The notes below the pieces were generated by a model. The model searched no databases and had not been told where the DNA came from. It was given only the letters and a program-made list of their open reading frames with translations. A stretch of 64,000 nucleotides of DNA. It comes from Curtobacterium sp. MCBD17_035. Lineage in GTDB: Bacteria > Actinomycetota > Actinomycetes > Actinomycetales > Microbacteriaceae. The position numbers and the translations under genes were made by a program. Location: contig NZ_CP126279.1 of NCBI RefSeq assembly GCF_003234815.2, positions 310,001 to 374,000 on the forward strand. The letters run 5' to 3'. This document shows, piece by piece, positions 34,053-42,046 of the stretch (positions within the stretch are counted from its first letter, which is position 1; the number at the start of each line of letters is the position of its first letter).

Positions 34053-34562
34053 TCAGTCCTCGTGCGGGTCGACCATGTCGACCGCCGCACGGACGTCCTC
34101 GAGGAAGGTCATGACGACCCGGGCCTCGTCCGCCGTGAGGGACTCCGCGATGTGCATCATCCGCCGGTGCATGCGACCGAGCGTCGCGCGGACCTCGGTG
34201 TCCGTGTTGGTCGTCGGGACGATGACGAGTGCACGACGGTCGGTCGGGTGCGGCTCACGCCGGACGTGGCCGCTCCTGACGAGGCGGTCGACCAGGATCG
34301 TCGTCGATGCCGACGAGATCTTGAGGTAGGCGGCGAGGTCCTTCGGGCTGATGGTGCGGTCCGCCCGCTGCGCCTGCAGCAGGAACCGGACGGCCAGGAG
34401 GTCCGTCTCACCCATGCCCATCGCGTCACGGGTCCGGCGACGCATCGCCGTCTCGGCCCCGCGGTAGCGGCGCAGGGCGTTCAGCACGTCGACGCCCCGC
34501 TGGGTCGCATCGTCGTCGGGGTACCAGTACCCGGACGGCTCGGTGACCTCCTGCGTGCTCAT
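34053..34562 (-). CDS. MarR-family transcriptional regulator
   Basis: A 169-residue winged-helix regulator. The DNA-recognition part is SPKDLAAYLKISSASTTILV with DRLVRSGHVRREPHPTDRRA as wing, the standard MarR pattern (D-x-R). The start is ATG 34562 (MSTQEVTEPSG); the longer frame up to 34781 overlaps the GH13 promoter and is not protein-like. It is divergent from GH13, with a candidate operator between. The effector is unknown. Its targets may include dps and GH13 as well as its own gene. Confidence 0.9.
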   Translation of the reverse strand: MSTQEVTEPSGYWYPDDDATQRGVDVLNALRRYRGAETAMRRRTRDAMGMGETDLLAVRFLLQAQRADRTISPKDLAAYLKISSASTTILVDRLVRSGHVRREPHPTDRRALVIVPTTNTDTEVRATLGRMHRRMMHIAESLTADEARVVMTFLEDVRAAVDMVDPHED

Positions 34563-34585
34563 GCACACCACCCTAACCTGCCTAC

Positions 34586-34605
34586 TTGCTAGACCGGCTA
34601 GCGAA
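34586..34605. promoter_or_regulatory. Candidate MarR operator
   Basis: Dyad GCTAG-N5-CTAGC inside TTGCTAGACCGGCTAGCGAA, 24 bases before the MarR start codon, in the MarR/GH13 divergent region. It is A/T-richer than its surroundings. Autoregulation through such a palindrome is typical of MarR proteins. Confidence 0.5.
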
Positions 34606-34773
34606 CGCCGGGACGTACAGGAACCACTCGGGCGGTGGTGCGCGCAGTGGCTGGGCGTGGCGGGCAACGGCCAGCTCGGGATGCGGGCCTCCCTCGGGTC
34701 CGCGATCCCTCCGAGCCACCGCCGCGTACCGTGACGGACGCACCGAACCCGCCGCGAGAGGAACGACGCTTCC

Positions 34774-36426
34774 GTGTCCACCCAGCCACCGGTCCCCGGG
34801 ACCGACCAGCCGACCCCGTCCCTCCACGACCCGGACTGGTGGCGCCAAGCCGTCGTCTACCAGGTGTACCCACGGAGCTTCGCCGACGTCGACGGCGACG
34901 GCGTCGGTGACATCGCCGGGGTGACCGACCGGGTGCCGTACCTGCGGGAGCTCGGCGTCGACGCGATCTGGCTCAGCCCGTTCTACCCGTCCGCCCTCGC
35001 CGACGGCGGCTACGACGTGGCCGACTACCGCGACGTCGACCCGAAGCTCGGGACGCTCGCCGACTTCGACGCCCTGGTCGCGGCCGCGCACGCCGCCGGG
35101 ATCCGGATCATCGTCGACGTCGTCCCGAACCACACCTCCGACCTGCACGTGTGGTTCCAGGAGGCACTCGAGTCCCCGCGGGGCTCCGCCGCCCGGGCCC
35201 GCTACGTGTTCCGCGACGGCTCCGGTCCCGACGGCGCGGAGCCGGCGTCCGACTGGGTCTCGAACTTCGGCGGCTCCGCGTGGACGCGGATCGCCGACGG
35301 CCAGTGGTACCTGCACCTGTTCGCGCGGGAGCAGCCCGACCTCGACTGGTCGAACCCGGAGGTCCGCGCCGACTTCGAGCAGACGCTCCGCTTCTGGTCG
35401 GACCGCGGCGTCGACGGCTTCCGGGTCGACGTCGCGCACGGCATGGCCAAGGACCTGTCGGAGCCGTTCCGGCCGAGCGACCAGGACCACCTGCCCCTCG
35501 ACGGCAGCGACCCGCTCTACGACCGCGACGAGGTGCACGAGATCCTCGGGTCCTGGCGACGGGTGCTCGACGAGTACGACCCGCCGCGGAGCGCGATCGC
35601 CGAGGCGTGGGTACCCGCCCGCCGTCGTGTGCTCTACGCCCGACCGACGGAACTCGGGCAGGCGTTCAACTTCGACCTGCTCGAGGCCCCGTTCGACCCC
35701 GAGGCCTTCCGCGCGATCATCGACGAGAACCTCGCGCAGGCGAGCCAGTCCGGGGCCTCGAGCACCTGGGTGCTGTCGAACCACGACGTCGTGCGGCACG
35801 CCACGCGGTACGGGCTCCCGGACGGGGCGGACTCGGGCGCCTGGCTCATGAGCGACGGCAGGGAGCCGGTGCTCGACCGCGACCGCGGGCTCCGTCGTGC
35901 CCGTGCCGCGTCCCTCCTCGTGCTCGCGCTGCCCGGGTCCGCGTACGTGTACCAGGGCGAGGAGCTCGGCCTCCACGAGGTCGCGGACATCCCGCACGAC
36001 CGCCTGCAGGACCCGAAGTGGGCGCGCTCGGAGCACACGGACAAGGGCCGTGACGGCTGCCGCGTGCCGATCCCGTGGACCCGGTCCGGCTCCTCGTTCG
36101 GGTTCGGGTCGGACGGGGCCCACCTGCCGCAGCCCGCCGACTTCGGGACGTGGAGCGTCGAGGCCGAGGACGGCGTCGACGGCAGCACGTTGGAGCTGTA
36201 CCGCGCGGCGCTCGCGTTCCGTCGGACGCACCGCGGCGGCGAGGACCTGACGTGGCTCGAGACACCGGACCGGGTGGTCGGGTTCGCGCGCGCCGACGGA
36301 TGGCGCTCGGTCACGAACTTCGGCACCGATCCCGTGCCGCTGCCCGAGGGCGCCGTCGCCGTGGCGTCGTGCCCGATCGAGGACGGGCTGTTGCCTGGCG
36401 AGAGCACGGTGTGGCTCACCGCGTGA
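34774..36426 (+). CDS. Glycoside hydrolase family 13 alpha-glucosidase / oligo-1,6-glucosidase
   Basis: A 550-residue cytoplasmic GH13 enzyme. Conserved regions: VVYQVYPRSFADVDGDGVGD, region I DVVPNHTSD, region II GFRVDVAHG with the nucleophile Asp, region III AIAEAWV with the acid Glu, and region IV LSNHDVVRHATR with the third Asp. The calcium-like loop DVDGDGVGD fits the oligo-1,6-glucosidase subfamily. It releases glucose from maltose, isomaltose or sucrose-type oligosaccharides; exact preference is uncertain. GTG 34774 follows AGAGGAA. No sugar ABC transporter is adjacent. Confidence 0.93.
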   Translation: MSTQPPVPGTDQPTPSLHDPDWWRQAVVYQVYPRSFADVDGDGVGDIAGVTDRVPYLRELGVDAIWLSPFYPSALADGGYDVADYRDVDPKLGTLADFDALVAAAHAAGIRIIVDVVPNHTSDLHVWFQEALESPRGSAARARYVFRDGSGPDGAEPASDWVSNFGGSAWTRIADGQWYLHLFAREQPDLDWSNPEVRADFEQTLRFWSDRGVDGFRVDVAHGMAKDLSEPFRPSDQDHLPLDGSDPLYDRDEVHEILGSWRRVLDEYDPPRSAIAEAWVPARRRVLYARPTELGQAFNFDLLEAPFDPEAFRAIIDENLAQASQSGASSTWVLSNHDVVRHATRYGLPDGADSGAWLMSDGREPVLDRDRGLRRARAASLLVLALPGSAYVYQGEELGLHEVADIPHDRLQDPKWARSEHTDKGRDGCRVPIPWTRSGSSFGFGSDGAHLPQPADFGTWSVEAEDGVDGSTLELYRAALAFRRTHRGGEDLTWLETPDRVVGFARADGWRSVTNFGTDPVPLPEGAVAVASCPIEDGLLPGESTVWLTA

Positions 36427-36428
36427 GC

Positions 36429-36469
36429 TGACGGCGGACCGTCCACTGCGTGCGGTGGGCGGCCCGTCA
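36429..36469 (+). terminator. Stem-loop terminator after GH13
   Basis: Outer TGACGG/CCGTCA and inner CCGTCCACTGC/GCGGTGGGCGG stems (two G-U pairs), beginning 3 bases after the stop. A second hairpin, GGAGGCC/GGCCTCC, lies at 36504-36524. Confidence 0.7.
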
Positions 36470-36570
36470 GTCCGTCGGTCCGTCGGTCCGCCGTCCACAG
36501 CCGGGAGGCCCGGGCGCGGCCTCCACAACCGTGCCGCTCCTGCCTCGGGGGAGCGACTCCGGTCCCCAGC

Positions 36571-38523
36571 ATGGGCGGCATGACATCAGCACCACGAGCA
36601 CATCCACCGACACCAGCACGACCCGGGACGCCGGGCGCCGCACCCCGCGCCGCGGCGCTGCGGCGACTGCGGCGCATCGCCTGCGGAGCCCTGGCGCTCT
36701 CCGCGCTGAGCGCCGGGGCCATGGTCCCCGTGACGACCGCCCACGCAGCCGAGCTCGCGTTCCCGTTCCACACCGACTTCGACTCGGCCGACGGCGGGAC
36801 GCTGTCCGGCGACGCCGAGGTCGGGGACGGCTGGCTGCGACTGACGGACGCCGCGCGGAGCGAGGCCGGCTCCTGGGCCACCGACGACGTGTTCGCGTCG
36901 GACCTCGGGCTCGAGATCGAGTTCCGGTACGCGATGCACGGCGGCACCGGGGCGGACGGCCTGCTCATGTCGCTGTCGGACGGTGCCGTCGCGCCGGGGG
37001 TCGGGCGACCCGGCGCGGCGCTCGGGTACAGCTGCTACGACGACTCGGGCCACTACGGCACCTGCGACGTCGCCGGCATGCCCGGGGCGTTCGTCGGCGT
37101 CGGGTTCGACCTGCGCGGCAACTTCTCACGCCCGTTCAACGGGTCCGGTCCCGGTCCCCAGCCCGACCACGTCGTGCTCCGCGGCTCGGGGAACGGCACG
37201 GACGGCTACCGGTTCCTCCGCGGCGCGGTCGGCCCCGACGGTGGAGTGGGGACGCAGTCCCGGTCCGACGAACGGACGGTGCACGTCACGTTGCTGCCGG
37301 CCGCCGACGGGGTCCTCGCACTCACGGTGCGGTCCGACTCCGGACCGGGTACCCGGATGCGGACCGTGATCGACCAGGTGGCGCTCGAGGGTGACGGACA
37401 GGCGCCGCTCCCGGACACGTTGCGCCTGGGGTTCACCGCCTCGACCGGGAACTCGACCAACGCCCACGAGGTCGACGACCTGACCGTGTCCATCCCGACC
37501 GACGTCGGCATCACGCAGGAGATGCCGGAGCGCGTCGTCGCGGGCACGCACGTCCGGTACACGGCGACCGCGACGAACCGGGGGCGGAACGGCTCCGCGC
37601 GCAACGACGTGGTGATCGCGACGCCGACCGAACTGCACGACGTCCGCTGGACGTGCGCCGCCACGGCCGGTGCCGCGTGCGGTGCGGGGTCCGGCGCCGG
37701 TCCGGAGATCGCGACGACGGCCGACATCGACCCGGGGGCCACGGTCACCTGGACGATCGAGGGCGACCTCGCTGCGGACGCCACGGGGCAGATCGCGAGC
37801 GCGGCACGGATCACCACGCCACCATCGCGCGCCGACACGAACACGGCGAACAACGCGTCGACGGTCCGGGCCGCGATCGGGACCGACGCCGCGCTGCGCA
37901 CCGAGAAGGCCGCCGACCTCCTGCCCGGGGACGTCGAGCTGCTGCCCGGGGGCGTGTTCCGGTACACGATCACCGCGGTCAACGGCGGACCGTCCGACGC
38001 GCGCCGGGTCGGTGCGGTCGACGACCTGCCGGAGCCCGTGCGCTTCGTGGGGTCCGAGGACGGCTGTCGCGCCGACGGTCAGCACGTGACGTGCTCCTCG
38101 GCGGTCACGATCGCACCGGGCGAACGGCACCGGTTCCGCTTCGACGCCCAACTCGACGCCGCGTACCGCGGCGACGGCGCCGACGTCCTCAACGTCGCGA
38201 TCGCCACCTCGCCCGACGACCCGGACGACGGCGACCCGTCGGACCCCGTGCCGCTGCCCGGACCGATCGGCACGATCGAACCGCCCGTCGTGACACCGAC
38301 CACCCCGCCCCACGGCGGTGAGCACCCGACCGCGACGCCACGACCCTCGGCCTCTGCGACACCGGTCGCCGTCGGAGCGCACCCGGCCCGGCTCGCCTTC
38401 ACCGGAACCGTGGGCACGGCTGCTGCGGTCCTGGTCGCGGCGATCGCGGTCGTCACCGGCCTGGGCGTCCGCTCGGTCCGTCGCCGACGTGAGCTCGAGC
38501 GACAGGAGGACCCCACGGCCTGA
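36571..38523 (+). CDS. Secreted L-type lectin-like protein with DUF11 repeats and a LAFTG sortase signal
   Basis: A 650-residue surface protein. A long basic N-terminus and signal peptide (about 36-59, ending TTAHAAE) lead to a legume-lectin-like beta sandwich (about 60-300; GGTGADGLLMSLSDG, GVGFDLRGNFS, LRLGFTASTGNSTNAHEV). Then come two DUF11-type repeats (about 300-430 and 430-555), a Pro/Thr-rich spacer and the wall-sorting signal LAFTG (608-612), a hydrophobic helix and an Arg-rich tail. LAxTG rather than LPxTG is the class E sortase type of high-GC actinobacteria. It probably binds glycans at the cell surface. ATG 36571 or 36580 could be the start. No sortase gene is in the window. Confidence 0.85.
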   Translation: MGGMTSAPRAHPPTPARPGTPGAAPRAAALRRLRRIACGALALSALSAGAMVPVTTAHAAELAFPFHTDFDSADGGTLSGDAEVGDGWLRLTDAARSEAGSWATDDVFASDLGLEIEFRYAMHGGTGADGLLMSLSDGAVAPGVGRPGAALGYSCYDDSGHYGTCDVAGMPGAFVGVGFDLRGNFSRPFNGSGPGPQPDHVVLRGSGNGTDGYRFLRGAVGPDGGVGTQSRSDERTVHVTLLPAADGVLALTVRSDSGPGTRMRTVIDQVALEGDGQAPLPDTLRLGFTASTGNSTNAHEVDDLTVSIPTDVGITQEMPERVVAGTHVRYTATATNRGRNGSARNDVVIATPTELHDVRWTCAATAGAACGAGSGAGPEIATTADIDPGATVTWTIEGDLAADATGQIASAARITTPPSRADTNTANNASTVRAAIGTDAALRTEKAADLLPGDVELLPGGVFRYTITAVNGGPSDARRVGAVDDLPEPVRFVGSEDGCRADGQHVTCSSAVTIAPGERHRFRFDAQLDAAYRGDGADVLNVAIATSPDDPDDGDPSDPVPLPGPIGTIEPPVVTPTTPPHGGEHPTATPRPSASATPVAVGAHPARLAFTGTVGTAAAVLVAAIAVVTGLGVRSVRRRRELERQEDPTA

Positions 38524-38534
38524 CCGGTCCGTGT

Positions 38535-38569
38535 CGCGCGCCGTCGGCCCGGGGGGTCGGCGGCGCGCG
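38535..38569 (+). terminator. Stem-loop terminator after the lectin-like gene
   Basis: A 15-bp stem (CGCGCGCCG core, two G-U pairs) with a 5-base loop, 11 bases after the stop. Confidence 0.75.
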
Positions 38570-38675
38570 TTCGCGGTTCGAGCATCCTCAGCCGCGACGC
38601 CGCCGGCCGGACGGGCCCGCATCGGCCCGGCGGTACCATTGACCGTACGATCAGCCTGCCCAAGAGAGGGATTCC

Positions 38676-39317
38676 GTGTCCGACACCGTGGACGACGCCG
38701 CGCAGCGTGCCCGGTACTGGACGGTCCCGTTGTCCCGGGCACTGCCCGCCGCGGTCGTGGCGATGGTGATCACGTTCTCGTCGAACCACGCCACCTCGCT
38801 CGGGCTGGTGCTGTTCGGCGCCTTCGCGATCGTCGAGGGCGCCCTGCTCGGCGTCGGCAGCCTGCGCCGACTCGACGACCCCCGGTCCCGTCGCCTCGCC
38901 GTCGTGCAGGCTGCGGTGACCGTCGCCGCCGGCGTCGTCGCGCTGTTCCTCCCGTCTGCGGGACTCCCGGCGTTCCTCGCGGTCGTCACCGCGTTCGCGG
39001 TCGTCACCGGGGGCATCGAACTCCTGCAGGGCGTCCTCGCGCGGCGTACGTCGCCCTTCGCCCGCGACTGGATGACCGTCGGGGGCCTCACGGTCCTGCT
39101 GGCGATCGCGTTCCTGCTGACGCCTCCGGACTACTCCAAGGACCTCGGCGGCATCGAGCACGTCAGCGGCACGCTCGACTCGTCGATCATCCTCGTCGGC
39201 CTGCTCGGCGCGTACCTGGCCCTGACGGCGGTCTTCCACGTGATCGCCGCCCTCTCGCACAAGTGGGGGACCTCGGCACCCGCGCCGTCGGCCCCGAACG
39301 GAGCACCACACGCATGA
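38676..39317 (+). CDS. DUF308/HdeD-like membrane protein
   Basis: A 213-residue protein with about six transmembrane helices and the alternating helix pattern of HdeD-like DUF308 proteins (SLGLVLFGAFAIVEGALLGVG, VVTAFAVVTGGIELLQGVL, LGAYLALTAVFHVIAALS). In E. coli HdeD is linked to acid resistance; the role here is unknown. GTG 38676 follows a good ribosome binding site (AAGAGAGGG), and TACGAT at 38646-38651 is a likely -10. Its stop overlaps the next gene by 4 bases. Confidence 0.85.
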   Translation: MSDTVDDAAQRARYWTVPLSRALPAAVVAMVITFSSNHATSLGLVLFGAFAIVEGALLGVGSLRRLDDPRSRRLAVVQAAVTVAAGVVALFLPSAGLPAFLAVVTAFAVVTGGIELLQGVLARRTSPFARDWMTVGGLTVLLAIAFLLTPPDYSKDLGGIEHVSGTLDSSIILVGLLGAYLALTAVFHVIAALSHKWGTSAPAPSAPNGAPHA

Positions 39318-39568
39318 CCACCCCAAGCCGCCGCGACCGGCTCCGCCCGGTCGAACTCCTCGCGATCTCGGCGATCGTCGCGGTGTTCGTCGGACTCGTC
39401 GTCCTGATGTCCACCCGTCAGCCCGAACTCGCGGCGGTGTTCCTCTGCATCGCGTTCATCGTCGTCATCGTCGTGCTGGCGATGTTGCAGCTGGCGGCCA
39501 CGAGTGAGCAGGACGACAACGACATGCTCGGCGGACACCGGAAGGACGAGGGCGACGACCACCACTGA
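39314..39568 (+). CDS. Small two-helix membrane protein
   Basis: An 84-residue protein with two adjacent hydrophobic helices (LLAISAIVAVFVGLVVLM and AVFLCIAFIVVIVVLAML), a basic N-terminus and an acidic, His-containing C-terminus (QDDNDMLGGHRKDEGDDHH). I recognise no family. ATG 39314 overlaps the DUF308 stop in ATGA, so the two are coupled and may act together. Its 3' end overlaps the likely start of the following transporter. Confidence 0.8.
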   Translation: MTTPSRRDRLRPVELLAISAIVAVFVGLVVLMSTRQPELAAVFLCIAFIVVIVVLAMLQLAATSEQDDNDMLGGHRKDEGDDHH

Positions 39569-41048
39569 CCACGACCGACGCGAGTCCGTCCACGCGCGCA
39601 GCCCCCAGCAGGGCGACCCGGACCTCCCGTCGCGGTACCGCCACCGGTACGTGATCCTGACGGTCTGCTGCCTCAGCCTCTTCATCGTCTCGTTGGACGC
39701 CACCGTCGTGAACGTGGCGCTGCCGTCGATCGGCCGTGAGCTCCACAGCACGATCTCCGGGCTCCAGTGGACGATCGACGCCTACACGCTGGTCCTCGCG
39801 AGTCTGCTCATGCTGTCGGGGTCCACCGCGGATCGCATCGGCCGACGCAGGACGTTCCAGGTCGGGCTCGTCCTGTTCACCGTCGGCTCGCTCCTCTGTT
39901 CGTTGGCGCCGAGCGTCGGCTGGCTGGTCGTGTTCCGGATGGTCCAGGCCGTCGGCGGCTCGATGATGAACCCGGTCGCGATGTCCATCATCACGGCGAC
40001 CTTCGACGACGCCAAGGAGCGTGCTCGCGCGGTCGGCGTCTGGGGGGCGGTGGTCGGCGTCTCGATGGGGGTCGGTCCGCTCGTCGGTGGAGCCCTGACG
40101 GACACGATCGGTTGGCGGGCGATCTTCTGGATCAACGTGCCGATCGGCATCGCGGCCGTCGTGCTGACGTTCGCGTTCGTCCCCGAGTCCCGCGCGGCTC
40201 GCCCCCGGCGCTTCGACGCCCCGGGTCAGGCACTCGTGGTCGTGTTGCTCGCGGCGCTCGTCGGCGGACTCATCGAGGGTCCACGGCTCGGGTGGGGCTC
40301 GGTCGCGGCGATCGCCCTGTTCGCCGCCGCAGCGCTCGCGCTCGTCCTCATCGTCGTGGTGGAACGGCGGCGCCGGGAGCCGCTCGTCGACGTCCGGTTC
40401 TTCCGGAGCATCCCGTTCTCGACGGCCGTGCTCACGGCGGTCGGTGCCTTCGGCGCGAACGGTGCGTTCCTGTTCCTCAACGCGCTGTACCTCCAGGAGG
40501 TCCGGCACATGTCACCGTTCCAGGCCGGACTCTGGACGCTCCCCGCCGCGGTGGCGACCATGGTCGTGTCGCCGTTCTCCGGTCGCCTCGTCGCCTCGGT
40601 CGGCACCCGGATCCCACTCGTGCTCGCCGGCGTCGGCATCGGAGCGGGCGCGGCGGTCCTCACGACGGTCGGCGCGCACACGCCGATGTGGATGCTCGTC
40701 GTCGCCTTCGCGCTGTTCGGGTTCGGCTTCGGGATGGTGAACGCGCCGATCACGAACACGGCGGTGTCCGGCATGCCCCGTGCCCAGGCGGGATCGGCTG
40801 CGGGGGTCGCGTCGACGAGTCGCCAGACCGGGGTCTCCCTCGGCGTGGCGCTCGCCGGGACGGTCACGGGAGCGAGCGGAGCGGCGGCGGTCCACGCGAG
40901 TTTCGCGGTCGCGACGCACGCCATGTGGTGGATCGTCGTCGGCATCGCCGTGGGCGTCGTCGTGATCGGCTTCGTGTCGACGACGGCGCGCGCCCGGCGT
41001 TCGGTGCAGGCGATCGGTCACCTGCTCGAGGAGCCGTCCGCGGCCTGA
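39504..41048 (+). CDS. MFS drug:H+ antiporter, DHA2 (14-helix) family
   Basis: A 514-residue exporter with fourteen predicted transmembrane helices. Motifs: LDATVVNVALPSIGRELH in helix 1 (the D1 pattern of DHA2 pumps), GSTADRIGRRRTFQVGL (motif A) and GWRAIFWINVPIG (motif of the 14-helix family). It is likely to export toxic or antibiotic compounds. The start is uncertain: GTG 39504 overlaps the preceding gene by 65 bases, and the next in-frame GTG (39651) would cut helix 1, so 39504 is kept. Its 3' end overlaps the convergent LysR gene by 31 bases. Confidence 0.88.
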   Translation: MSRTTTTCSADTGRTRATTTTDHDRRESVHARSPQQGDPDLPSRYRHRYVILTVCCLSLFIVSLDATVVNVALPSIGRELHSTISGLQWTIDAYTLVLASLLMLSGSTADRIGRRRTFQVGLVLFTVGSLLCSLAPSVGWLVVFRMVQAVGGSMMNPVAMSIITATFDDAKERARAVGVWGAVVGVSMGVGPLVGGALTDTIGWRAIFWINVPIGIAAVVLTFAFVPESRAARPRRFDAPGQALVVVLLAALVGGLIEGPRLGWGSVAAIALFAAAALALVLIVVVERRRREPLVDVRFFRSIPFSTAVLTAVGAFGANGAFLFLNALYLQEVRHMSPFQAGLWTLPAAVATMVVSPFSGRLVASVGTRIPLVLAGVGIGAGAAVLTTVGAHTPMWMLVVAFALFGFGFGMVNAPITNTAVSGMPRAQAGSAAGVASTSRQTGVSLGVALAGTVTGASGAAAVHASFAVATHAMWWIVVGIAVGVVVIGFVSTTARARRSVQAIGHLLEEPSAA

Positions 41049-41965
41049 TCCGAGCCGGCGCTCCGCTCGACGCCGCCGCCGCCGGTGCCACCGTCGGTAC
41101 CGCCCACGACCGCTCGGGCGAGGGCGCGTGTGGCGCGGTTCAGAGCGGCGCCGGCAGCGGTGGCGAGTCCGACTCGCAGCGGCTCGACCGGGTCCGCGAG
41201 TTCGAGGACGACGGCGTCCCCAGCGGTGCCGGGATCGGGGACGACCGCGACGCCGAGCCCGGTCGCCGCGAACCGGACGACCGACGGCAGGTCGTTCATC
41301 TCGGCCACGATGCGGCGCCGGATGCCCCGGTCGCGGAGCGCCGCGTCGAGGATGATGCGGTTCCCGAACCCGCGCGCGGTGTCGACGAACGGCTCGTCCG
41401 CGAGTTCGGCGAGGGACACGACACCGCGGTCCGCGAGTCGATGCGGTGGTGCGACGTACACCCGGAACGGCAGGGCGCGGAGCGGAGCCACCGCGATCCC
41501 CGGCGGGTCCTGCGGCAGTGCGGTGAAGGCCAGGTCGAGCCGGCCGGCCCGGAGGTCCTCCGCCAGGCCGGTGGTCCCCGCCGCGGAGGCACTGAGGTGC
41601 ACGTCGACGAGCGGGTGCCGCGCGTGGAAGGTCGTGATGATCCGCGGCAGGTCGACGATGTCCATGTTCGCGAAGATCCCGACGCGCACGCGGCCGCGGA
41701 GCTGCGCGTCGGCGGTGACGGCGCCGTCCCGGAGGCGCTCGACCGCGCCGAGCGCCGCCCGGGCGTCCGGCAGGAGCGCCTCGCCGAGGGGGCTCAGGGT
41801 CAGACGGCGACCGACCCGGTCGAACAAGGCCCCGCCGAGCTCGCGCTCGAGGCTCTGCAGACCGGCGGACACGGTCGATTGCGCAGCGAAGAGCCGGGCG
41901 GCGGCGCGGGTGACGTTGCCCTCGTCGGCGACGGCGACGAACTGTTCGAGCAGGCGGGTCTCCAT
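41018..41965 (-). CDS. LysR-family transcriptional regulator
   Basis: A 315-residue LTTR. The N-terminal winged helix is METRLLEQFVAVADEGNVTR with AAARLFAAQSTVSAGLQSLE and LFDRVGRRLTLSPLGEALL; the rest is the periplasmic-binding-like effector domain with VRVGIFANMDIVDLPRII. It lies between two MFS genes, convergent with the first and divergent from the second, with dyads in the 81-bp divergent gap. The usual LysR logic makes the divergent MFS gene (42047) its main target. The ATG at 41965 is chosen from homology. Confidence 0.92.
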   Translation of the reverse strand: METRLLEQFVAVADEGNVTRAAARLFAAQSTVSAGLQSLERELGGALFDRVGRRLTLSPLGEALLPDARAALGAVERLRDGAVTADAQLRGRVRVGIFANMDIVDLPRIITTFHARHPLVDVHLSASAAGTTGLAEDLRAGRLDLAFTALPQDPPGIAVAPLRALPFRVYVAPPHRLADRGVVSLAELADEPFVDTARGFGNRIILDAALRDRGIRRRIVAEMNDLPSVVRFAATGLGVAVVPDPGTAGDAVVLELADPVEPLRVGLATAAGAALNRATRALARAVVGGTDGGTGGGGVERSAGSDQAADGSSSR

Positions 41966-41976
41966 GCGTCCATCAT

Positions 41977-41994
41977 CGTCCACGTCGATGGACG
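41977..41994. promoter_or_regulatory. Dyad in the LysR/MFS divergent region
   Basis: CGTCCA-N6-TGGACG, 12 bases before the LysR start codon. It shares TCC/GGA half-site bases with the neighbouring palindrome at 42005 and may be the autoregulatory site. Confidence 0.4.
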
Positions 41995-42004
41995 TCAGCG
42001 GTCC

Positions 42005-42017
42005 TGTCCGTTGGACA
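42005..42017. promoter_or_regulatory. LTTR box (T-N11-A) upstream of the MFS gene
   Basis: TGTCCGTTGGACA is a perfect palindrome with a 3-base centre and fits the LysR consensus T-N11-A. It is 30 bases before the MFS ATG and 40 bases from the LysR start. Confidence 0.55.
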
Positions 42018-42046
42018 CGATCGGCGCAGTCCTGCACGCTCGAACC

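Noticed and set aside
36465-36490. GTCCGTCG tandem repeat after GH13
   Set aside because: Only about three short copies next to a terminator; too little to treat as a separate repeat feature.
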